Shown here piece by piece: positions 1 to 8,700 of a stretch of 25,982 nucleotides of DNA. The notes beneath the pieces were generated by a model. That model did no database searches and was not told the DNA's origin. It saw only the letters and a program-made list of their open reading frames with translations. Numbering within the stretch: position 1 is the first letter of the stretch; each line of letters starts with the position of its first letter. This DNA is from Capniomyces stellatus (Eukaryota; Kickxellomycota; Harpellomycetes; Harpellales; Legeriomycetaceae), in contig LUVW01000025.1 in the NCBI GenBank assembly GCA_001661515.1, forward strand, positions 64,184 to 90,165. The letters run 5' to 3'. A program made the position numbers and the translations under genes.

Positions 1-243
1 ACAGCTGGAAGAGTCTCAGTCTCAGTGACAGCTGGAAGAGTTTCAGTCTCAGTGACAGCTGGAAGAGTCTCAGTCTCAGTGACAGCTGGTAAGGTTTCAG
101 TTTCAGTTAGAGCTGGAAGAGTTTCAGTCTTAGTGATAGCTGGAAGAGTCTCAGTCTCAGTGACAGCTGGTAAGGTTTCAGTCTCAGTGACAGCTGGAAG
201 AGTTTCAGTCTCAGTGACAGCTGGAAGAGTTTCAGTCTCAGTG
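1..243 (-). repeat. 27-bp coding minisatellite, nine units
   Basis: Nine contiguous 27-bp units start at 1, 28, 55, 82, 109, 136, 163, 190 and 217. A degenerate tenth follows at 244-270. Each unit encodes TETETLPAV on the minus strand. Units differ by a few substitutions; two related units (82 and 163) share the variant ggtaagg in place of ggaagag, which suggests higher-order duplication. The array continues past the left edge. Confidence 0.95.
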
Positions 244-755
244 ATAGCTGGGAGAGTCACGGTTACTGCAGGTTCAGTTTTTGTTTCGGTTATAACCTCA
301 GCCGTTTCTGTAATGGTAACAGTATCAGTTTGTCCTACATTTATTGTTTCACTAACGGTCACTGGGACGCTGATAGTTACTGTTGAAAAATAAATATCGG
401 TTGTTGTAATGGTAACTGTGCTAACGCCATCAATAGCCGATGATGCATCTGAAGTGCTAGATTCGCCACCATTACCAACACCTTCGTCGCTAGGCATTTC
501 TATGGTAAATGTTCCTTCTGTAGACGTGGTTTCTTCAAACAATGTAAGTTCTGGTTTATTACTAGGAATGGCATTTAGTGCAAAGGCTGCGGTTCTAGTT
601 ATCATAGCTGTTGAAACTCTAGTTGTAGTTTCCGTCACTATTTGGCCTATTATGTTGTTGACTGTAATTGTTGCAATGTTGTGTGCGCTAGCATTTTGTA
701 CAATTATCAGTGGCAGAATAGCACAAACTGATAATAGTATATTTTTTATTATCAT
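1..755 (-). CDS. Secreted Thr-rich tandem-repeat surface protein, 5' part only
   Basis: Reading the minus strand from the ATG at 755-753 gives an open frame of 251 codons that runs off the left edge, so the C-terminus is missing. It opens with a typical secretion signal (MIIKNILLSVCAILPLIIVQ, cleavage probably after NASA). A Thr/Ser/Val-rich region follows, then a short acidic Gly/Ser stretch, then a 9-residue repeat of consensus TETETLPAV repeated to the edge. No catalytic domain is visible. The composition fits a cell-wall or surface stalk protein with heavy O-glycosylation; that role is inference. The plus strand of the repeat is also open, but it lacks a signal peptide and reads as Val/Ser-rich mirror sequence, so minus is the coding strand. 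A C-terminal anchor or ligand domain may lie outside the window. Confidence 0.75.
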   Translation of the reverse strand, partial: MIIKNILLSVCAILPLIIVQNASAHNIATITVNNIIGQIVTETTTRVSTAMITRTAAFALNAIPSNKPELTLFEETTSTEGTFTIEMPSDEGVGNGGESSTSDASSAIDGVSTVTITTTDIYFSTVTISVPVTVSETINVGQTDTVTITETAEVITETKTEPAVTVTLPAITETETLPAVTETETLPAVTETETLPAVTETETLPAITKTETLPALTETETLPAVTETETLPAVTETETLPAVTETETLPA

Positions 756-3700
756 TGTAATTTAGTTGAGTTGGATAACTATTGATGGCTCTCTTTAATT
801 GATTTCAATTTCAAAAATTCGGGACTGATAATTCGTTTTATACTTTTTGTGCATAGTTTATACAATTCCAGGTAATAAGGCTTTAACCATTTCCTTTTAA
901 ATATACCGCTACTAGTTCTTTAAAGCACATGTCTCAGCACTTGGTGGTTGTATTATTTAGTCGTGAGATTCACCAAGCTGCTTGTACAACGCTTTTCCTT
1001 TAATCTTTAGTTTGATTTAGCTTAGATCTAACAATCTTTTTCAGTCTATGGTCGGAGTATTTTAGTGAATTTGATTAATCCTCCAACATTCCCAAGATAT
1101 AAACAGCTTTATCATGTAAAAACCTTTCTTATTTCAATAAAAAAAAAATTTCAGTAAAAGCCTTTCTTGAAGAAAAAAGTCCCATTAACCCATACCACTT
1201 GGTGCAAAGCAAATTATTTTTTATGCTCGCCATTTTTAATAGTAAGGTACTTTTTTTTTCACTTTTTTTTTGGTTTATTGTATTATAATTAATATTTTTA
1301 AAGTAGTGGATCACTGTTTCATTTTGTATTCTAAGATTGGTTTTGCTTTTAGCTAAATAAAATATTGAAGCAAATGTATACTTAAAGTAATAATCGGTGT
1401 AATATAGCATGGACTGCGATATTCACTATCAAGTCATTCAAGCGCTTTATTTTCTCTTCTTTTCTGTAAACAGACATGATCAATACAACACAATACTTTG
1501 GTTTGGAGAAAAACTACATCCTCGCCAAACACAGGTCTATCAATCTAAAATTGTGTTCAGTATCAATGTTCTAAACAATTAGCCTGTCACGGCCATTTCT
1601 ATTTTATTCACTGTTACTTCAAAGTCTATTTGTTTTGGAAAACTGTATTGGCAAATATAAGCCAAGTGACTTGGTCAGACACTGTACAGATCATTTGTCT
1701 AACAGCGAATAAAAAGCTATGACAGCATTAAACGAGATTTAAAATCCCGCGTAAAGGTTACAAATAGTTGCATCTTTTATTTTGTTTTATTTTTATTGAA
1801 ATGCATCTTTTTTATTTTTTATTTTTTATTTTTTATTTTTTATTTTTTATTTTTTATTTTTTATTTTTTATTTTTTTATTTTTGTGCTTAGGAAGAGATA
1901 TACTTATTCGTATATTTAATGAGGTTTAAATTTTCCCTCGCCTTTGGTCGAGTCAAGTCAGCTTCCAATCCGGTATTGGCAAGGTTAAACACAAATCATA
2001 CTGCTTGGTACAAGACTTAGAAAACATTTACATCTAGTGCCAGTCGATCCGCTGGTGCTTGCTTCCCATTCAAGCGGGCATTTTACAGGTATAAATCAGA
2101 CAGAGAGCCTGAAGCAAATCTGTTGGTTGAGTTGGTAAATGAAATTAGCAGAATTATTCTCAAAAATATCCTTTAGAGTAAGAAAGAAAAAAAAGGTTAA
2201 ATAATCTACATCTCGAATATATTATACAAACGATAATACCTCCATATAAACGTAAGCATAGTTTCGTGTGCTGATGGCTGTATTGCATTAGTACTTTTTT
2301 TTATTGGATTAAAAGATGCATTTTTTACTATAGTATTCAGCTTCGGGTACAACTCGAGTGCTGCATTTATTACGTTTTTTGAAATTGTTTCTCTTGCCCA
2401 GCCCTGGTCCAATGAGCTGATTGTGAAAAAGAAAAAAAAAAGTAAAGTATTGTTATCTGGCTACTGTAAACATGTGTTTCCACTTATAACTGTGTCAGCT
2501 TCTCTAGTTAGAAAGTGTAACTGGCATGGGAATGTTCCTTTTGAGGTATACTCCAACCCAAATAAAAATGTTGAGCTTAGTCCTTTGTTTCAATCAGAAT
2601 GTGGACAATTATTAGTGAATTTTAAAAGTTTGCAACTCTTTAGAAAAGACATTCAGAAGTATAATACACGCCAATACCAAAATCCACAAATACTGACTTT
2701 CCAATTTTACAAAAGAGAAGCGACTATCATTAATAAAAAAATTAAAAATAAGGAAAAGCGACTATTAAAACCCACAGCTTGTAAAGTTGTATTTAGTTGG
2801 CACGGGTTAGTTGTAACAATGAGTGTTGTATAGTAACTACTAACTCAGCCATTGCGGCTTTAAATAATGGAGTCAAGTCCAGTGACCAGAAATGTTCGCC
2901 TACATATTTTATCATCAACTACTAAAAAATTGTTGAGCCATTCTTAATGTTGTTGACAGGCCATGCTGCAACGTAGAACTAAAGCATCTTCAAGTGAATA
3001 TCAAATATAAAAGGTGACCTCAATCTATACTTGATGAGTATTGGAAACTAACAACAACAAGCAAAGATGTTTTAGAAGTGTGATCATTTTTATGTCCATC
3101 GTGCTAACCGTGCCAATGGGATGTGTATATGTATGCCTAATGTGTGAAGGTAAGCGCGTTTCTTGCTGAGATTATACGCACACAGCAATTCCGATGGTTA
3201 CGCACAAAATAGAGCCTGGTTTCAACCACTCCAAAAGCGTTTTACTCGCTTTGCTACCTGGCATGCACGCTGTTGGCTGCTGTAAAGTGATTTAAACGCC
3301 AGATAGCAAGGTCAGTTTTTATTGGTAACGTATTGGGCCAACAGTATCTTTTTTATAGATGGAATATGTGCTGTGTGCTTGTATAAGCTTGTCACTGGTA
3401 TTATAGGCTAGAGCTACTAAAGGCCTATCGCTGATCGGCGAAATCGAACAAATAAACTGATGCCAAGGTGGTTTTACTAGGCCAGTTTTTTGCACTTGGA
3501 AATCGATTAGATTTGCTGTTATATCATCGGCGATGATTTTACTATTTATTTATTTATTTTTTTTATTGAAATTGATTTTACCACTTAAATTGTCATTTTT
3601 TTAAAAAAAGTTTAGGGTTTTGATTCGAATGTAATAAATAAGAGAGGAGAGCGGAATAACGAGTTTAATCAATCAGAATTTAATAATAAGATATTCGGTG

Positions 3701-3803
3701 CTAGTACTATTGCAACCTCGATAACATTCACAATAGATTTAAAAGTTAGTAGAAAAGGAAAGAAAGAAAAGCAAGAGTAGGAGGAGGAAGAAAAAAAACA
3801 GAG
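756..3803. other. AT-rich gene-poor intergenic region
   Basis: About 3 kb of AT-rich sequence lies between the divergent secreted-protein gene and the FEN1-like gene. It contains homopolymer T/A tracts and one 7-bp microsatellite. Short open frames exist (for example 1129-1410 minus and 2423-2833 plus), but they have no recognisable motifs and are rich in Lys/Ile/Asn/Tyr as expected by chance. One 2206-2416 minus stretch has exon-like features and is discussed separately. No tRNA or rRNA was recognised. Confidence 0.6.
1807..1883. repeat. T6A (7-bp) microsatellite
   Basis: About ten tandem copies of a TTTTTTA unit form a nearly pure array with small length slips at its right end. It is non-coding. 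Such tracts are slippage-prone and may be nucleosome-disfavouring. Confidence 0.9.
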
Positions 3804-5327
3804 ATGGGGATAAGAAATTTAATGTCGTTGTTGAAGCGATTTGCGCCTTCAAGCATTGAAACAATACCGGTGTCGACACTTCGGGGCAAAGTTGTAGTGT
3901 TTGACATGAGTATATACATGTACAGGATACTCCGAGGGAGCACGAGTTATTGTAAAGGGGATCGGTTGTTGACAGGAGTTTACAAGTTTTATAGGTTTAT
4001 AGCCGAGAACGGGATAAAAGGAGTGTTAGTGTTTGATGGCAAGGCGCGGGATTCGAATAAAGGTAGGGTGTTGAAGATAAGGGCGGAGGGCAGGGTTAAA
4101 GCAGTGGCCGAATATAATGAGGAGGTTGAGAGAAGGAACAGAATGAAGGAAATGAAGGAGATTGTGAAAGTAGCAGTCGTACATAAGCTGAAGTCTGAAG
4201 ATGGGAAAAAAAGAATGAAAGAAGGGGAAGGGGAAGGGGAAGGTGTGAATAATAGAAAGAAAATAGAGGTGATTGAGAGTATGATGAAAGAGTTGGAAAT
4301 GCAAAAGCAAAAGCTGCAGGGACTAAAGAACAGTGGTAGTTCAGTGAAAAGAATAAGGGACGTTTACAACAGCAAGGAGGCAGATCTGGGCGAAAAGTTG
4401 GTGAATATATCTAGCAAGATACTGAGGGAATTGAAGCAAGGGACTGGGAATAAGAGCGGTGGAGAAGTGAAAGGTATGAGTGAGGCAGATATGGAGGCAA
4501 TAGACACTGCGATGATTAAGTTTGATCAGCTAAATATTGATAGTAGCGACCGGGTGGAGGTGTTGAAGATAAGACAGGAGTCGCTTAGCTACGAAAGACA
4601 GATGCAGTGTATGAAAATGGCGCAGGATATGGGATTTTACTGCTTGCAGGTGAGCAGCGGGTACGACTCGGAGCTACTATGCACAAGGCTTTCAAGTCAC
4701 ACGGGGTTAAAAAAGGGAGGTGAGGGGGAAGAGGAAGAGGAAAAAAGAGGAAAGTCAGAAGAGGCAATTGGCGATTATGGTAGTAGAGAAATAGTTGAAG
4801 TGAGTGGGTTTTACGGAACGGCGAGTGAGGATATGGATGTGTTGGCGTTTGGGGGGGACAAAATGATTCGGAGCTTTGCGTATCATAAAGAGACAGTGGT
4901 GGTGATAGACCGGAAGAAAGCGGAGGAGGAGATGGGGTTGAATTACAAGCAGTTTGTTGATTTATGTATACTATGCGGAACGGACTTTACGGGGACGCTT
5001 GAGCAGATAGGAATGATTACGGCGCTCGGCTTGTTGAAAAAGTATGGCGGCATTGAAAAGATGTTGGAGAGCAAGGAAAAGAAGGTAGTCAACTTGAGCA
5101 AAGAAAATGTTGATGATTTTGACTATGAGCTGGTAAGAGAACTGTTCACGGATAGTTACCAGGATGTAGCGAATATTAAGCAAGATAACCGGCTTGTAAA
5201 GATGAGTTCGGACAGCTGTAGTGACAACGAAGCAACTCTAGAGCGTATAGACAATGTGGCACGCGAGTATGCATTGCTGGAAAGCCCCGAGACATTTGAG
5301 TTTGAAGATAGCAGTCCCTTTAATTAG
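3804..5327 (+). CDS. FEN1/XPG-family structure-specific nuclease, divergent
   Basis: The 507-residue protein starts MGIRNLMSLLKRFAP, like FEN1's MGIxxLxxLLKxxAP, with the ATG giving the essential free N-terminal Gly. The N-region has the metal-ligand equivalents D34 (VFDMSIY) and D78 (VFDGK). The I-region has D288 and E290 (GYDSELLC; human FEN1 E158/E160), D343 and D345 (ASEDMDVLAFG; D179/D181) and D394 (CGTDF; D233). An H3TH-like segment follows at about 400-420. All seven acidic positions are kept, although E158 is replaced by Asp, so catalysis on flap or bubble DNA is likely. The N-to-I linker is roughly 135 residues longer than in FEN1 and is Lys/Glu-rich, while far shorter than in XPG/Rad2. 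The H3TH glycine pattern is altered, and no PCNA-binding QxxLxxFF box is visible at the C-terminus (it ends EFEDSSPFN). No intron is needed. It could be a paralogue next to a canonical FEN1 elsewhere in the genome; the exact orthology is uncertain. Confidence 0.88.
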   Translation: MGIRNLMSLLKRFAPSSIETIPVSTLRGKVVVFDMSIYMYRILRGSTSYCKGDRLLTGVYKFYRFIAENGIKGVLVFDGKARDSNKGRVLKIRAEGRVKAVAEYNEEVERRNRMKEMKEIVKVAVVHKLKSEDGKKRMKEGEGEGEGVNNRKKIEVIESMMKELEMQKQKLQGLKNSGSSVKRIRDVYNSKEADLGEKLVNISSKILRELKQGTGNKSGGEVKGMSEADMEAIDTAMIKFDQLNIDSSDRVEVLKIRQESLSYERQMQCMKMAQDMGFYCLQVSSGYDSELLCTRLSSHTGLKKGGEGEEEEEKRGKSEEAIGDYGSREIVEVSGFYGTASEDMDVLAFGGDKMIRSFAYHKETVVVIDRKKAEEEMGLNYKQFVDLCILCGTDFTGTLEQIGMITALGLLKKYGGIEKMLESKEKKVVNLSKENVDDFDYELVRELFTDSYQDVANIKQDNRLVKMSSDSCSDNEATLERIDNVAREYALLESPETFEFEDSSPFN

Positions 5328-5385
5328 TCTAAAGACCTGTATATAGCACACTTGTTTAGTTGAATTGTGTTTGGTATGTTGTAAA

Positions 5386-5398
5386 AATAAAAAATAAA
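5386..5398 (+). terminator. Possible polyadenylation signals of the nuclease gene
   Basis: Two AATAAA hexamers, at 5386 and 5393, lie shortly downstream of the stop at 5327. In an AT-rich genome this can arise by chance, so support is weak. Confidence 0.3.
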
Positions 5399-5566
5399 TA
5401 ATAGTAGGAGATAATTGTTTTTGATTGTAGCTTTGATTTATTTATTTATGAATGAGTGTGGGTTGAAATGTGAAAAAAAAAAAAAAATTAAAGTGGGAAA
5501 AGGTGTGGGAACTCCAGTTCGACAAAGGAGGGAAAGGAGGAAATTAAAAGTAATTGGAAGGAAGGA

Positions 5567-5621
5567 GGGGGGGGGGGGGAAAAAAAAAAAAAAAAAAAAA
5601 AAAANGGGGGGGGGGGGGGGG
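5567..5621. repeat. G/A/G homopolymer block with one N
   Basis: A run of about 13 G is followed by about 24 A, an undetermined base at 5605, and about 16 G. This looks like an assembly junction or gap closure across homopolymers, where the true length is unknown. Open frames that cross it are not credible. Confidence 0.9.
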
Positions 5622-5781
5622 TTATACATGGAAGTAATAAAATTACAAGGAAGAAAAAAAAAACCCCTAAAAGTAAAAAAGTAAAACTAAGACTAAAAGG
5701 CTTTAAAAGAAATAAATAAAAAAAGATATGTATATAAATATATAGAAAATAAAGTGTAAACTTGAGAATTAAAATTATTGA

Positions 5782-8700
5782 TCAAGTAAAGACTTCGGTT
5801 GGAATGTAGTTTTCAGTTTCAGTGATTTTGGGTTCCAAGTTTTCATTGATTAGAAACTCGAGGGGGAAGGGAACCAAATGGCCGCGGATTTCAGAGAGGT
5901 GTTGAAGAGCCTCGAGATGAAAGTCGTTAGAGTTGTTGATATCAAAGAGTTTTTGGATAATGTCGTTTTCCTGTGACGAGTGGATCGAGTAGTGTTTATT
6001 TGAAAGCCGTCTTGAGCTTGTGTGGCCATATGGGACTTTGTGGCTTGACGGGAATACAAACTTCTTGTAGTCGTCAAAGCTCTTGATTAAGTTGTCTGGC
6101 ACACACCTGAATACCGATCGGTAAATCGACATGTTGTTTGCAGCTGTTGACGTCCACAGATCCTGGAACTTTTCCGACAGCGGATCCATAATAATCAGCG
6201 AATCCGGGTCTATTGCCTCAGCATTAGTTCGGTCCCCAGAATCAGCCCCAGAACCCCGAGTTTGATCTCCAGAATTGCCGGTGTTGGCGGCCTGTGCTGG
6301 TAACCTGGCCAGTTTTTCGTAAAACGAGACCTTGTCAAACGGAATGCCGAGATGTTCATGGCACAGCGTCATTCTCAGCGAGTGGGCAAACCGCGCAGCC
6401 TTGTATGGCTTCCCATCCATAAATGAATCAACTAGTTCGGTGTCCTCAATGATACACGCAAGTTCAGAGTCTCTGTTGCCAGTCATTGACCGGTCGTTTA
6501 TGTTTGCTGACCCCATAATCACATACTTGTCGTCTACTATCATCACTTTTGCGTGGATGTAAACTTGCTCGGAAACCAGCTGCACAATTGGCTTGGTCAG
6601 TGTTTGCGTTTGCGTTTGAGTTTGAGTTTGAGTTTGAGTTTTGGTTTGAGTTTTAGTTTTGGTTTCAGATTCGGTTTGGGGTTGGAGTTGGGGTTGGGGT
6701 TGGGGTTGAGCTTTTGTGGTCTCATCAGTCTTTGGTTCAACTTTATGGATAGTCAATATTGCCTTTCCAGAATTTTCACCCAAAATCATATCTTCAATCT
6801 CAGATTCCCTGCTTTCTTCGGCAACTGTCCCAAGTTTTCCGGTAATGGGCTGGGTGTTTTTAGCTTCATTGTCCAGTTTCGGGTATGTAATTTCTGCAGG
6901 TGGCTGATCTAATCTATTGTGTGTGGTTGAATTGTTGGCATGGCTGGTGCTCGTTGCTCTGTTCTTTGGCTCGGTAGTGGAGGCAGGCTTGAATTCATCA
7001 AAGCTGAGTTCTTGGCTTCCAATAGGATACTCGCTGTCAATGTAGAAGCTGTAGAGGTCGTTGTTGCTGAAACTGGTTTTTCTGCGGTGGCTGAATTGCT
7101 TTAGTCTGCGTTCAACAGCGTTCTGGCTGGCTGGAGGCCTGGAAAATGGCCTTAAAAACGGAGTCTGGTGTTCGGGGTAGTGGCTAGATATTCTGGACGT
7201 TGGGTCAAATTCAGACTTGCGCTTGCTTTCCAAAAACAGGTTGCGCTTTGGCTTGAGGTAATCATCAACATCCTGCATGTCGATCTGCTCACTGGACCCA
7301 ATTGACGACGCGTCAAGCGACCCTGAGCTGAGCGAGCTGGGCGAACTGGCTGAACTTGTCCGTCTGAGTTTTGGCTGGGTGAAAATCCGCTTTGAAAGCG
7401 CGCCAAGGTTCTTTTGCAGCGGCGCGTTAAACGCCCCAAACCCTGAGCCGACATAATTAATCCCACTTCTATGCTTTCTGTATTTCTCGCCATGATTTCC
7501 ACCCTCAGGCCGGTTTTCCATGCAAAAATCGATGTCCAGGCTTGATCGCACCGCAGTGCTGGCAACATTGTTCACTTCGCCCTCGTCATCCGAGTGAATT
7601 GACAACGACCGTCCTCGTGGCAAACCACGTGTGTGGGAATGCGTGTGTCTGTGTGTATGTTTGTGCGTGAATCCGTATGCTGGCTTGAGTCTGAGAAAGT
7701 TGTTCAGGTTGGCCTTGACAAACGTTTTGGTCTTGTTGACTTTTGGGATTTTTGTGCTGCTTTCGGGCGGCTTTGTTGCCCTCAACTTGCTGAAACTGAA
7801 GCTTGGCAGCAGTTTTGCAGACGATGGGTGTGCCGACGAGTTTCGAAACTGCATGCCATCTGAGCTTTCTGCTGATGAAACTGTCGTTCCGGCGTTTCCC
7901 GCCAGTCCTACTGCTGATTTTACCGAAGAAGCTACTGATTTTATCAGCCCTACTGCTGATTTCACCGACAAAACTGCCGACTTTACCGACCCAGGTCTAT
8001 CCCCCGCAACGTTGTGCAGACCTCCCCGAGCATCACTTTGGCTGCGACTTGGTTCAAGTCTGGTATCGCCAAACTCGTCTAGAATATTTACTCTGTCTGC
8101 GTCCTTTTTGGTTTCTTTTTCAGCATTGTTGTTGCTCTTGCTTGTGGCCATCGTAACCGGAACTCCAGCCTCAGTCTCGGTCTTATCTACCACAGCCTCG
8201 TTGGCTGTCTTTGCTGAAAGATCGCGACTAGTGGTGGTGGCGGCAAACTTTGTGTTTTTGCGCATGGGCTTTGCAACAGGCAATTTAGCTATAACGTCGT
8301 AGTTCCGTAGGCTGTAAAAGCTTATGTAGTCGTCCATGTCAATTCCGTTGAGAATTAGCTGGCTACGTATACTGTGTGGGCCTCGTGAGATGGACTGGAA
8401 CTGGCGGTCCATAATGGTACGCATGGTGGCGGCGGTTCCAGCGCGCACATCGCCCTCATATGCGGGGTAGAGCGGGATCAGCACTATGATTTTGAACTTG
8501 GTCTTCTCGTGGCTCGCACGGATGATGCGGCTGACCATGGCCTCGGCTATGCGGTTCTTGACTATTTGGTCGTTGCTGCTTGCGTTCGAAATGAAAAACT
8601 GGTTCTCGATGTACACAATATGCTTTGCGTTGGCTATGAGCTGGCAGTACGCCGTGTGGATAGAGTTCTCGGGCCTTATTCCTACTGACCACTCGCTGCC

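Larger units (their letters stand above)
5328..5781. other. Convergent intergenic region with homopolymers
   Basis: This 454-bp A/G-rich spacer lies between the 3' ends of the nuclease gene (+) and the phospholipase D gene (-). It contains two AATAAA-like polyadenylation motifs on the plus strand at 5386-5391 and 5393-5398, about 60-70 bp after the nuclease stop codon. It also contains the homopolymer block listed separately. No gene was seen. Confidence 0.7.

Noticed and set aside
1..243. CRISPR-like array
   Set aside because: Units are contiguous with no spacers and lie in a eukaryotic coding repeat.
25..765. Plus-strand open frames encoding Val/Ser-rich TAGRVSVSV repeats
   Set aside because: They mirror the minus-strand TETETLPAV gene, which has the ATG and the signal peptide.
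1129..2833. Small frames at 1129-1410 (minus) and 2423-2833 (plus) as genes
   Set aside because: Composition is typical of AT-rich random sequence, there are no motifs, and the second lacks a sensible start.
5415..5684. Lys/Gly-rich frame in the PLD/nuclease spacer
   Set aside because: It crosses the homopolymer block and the N, and its composition is that of the homopolymers.
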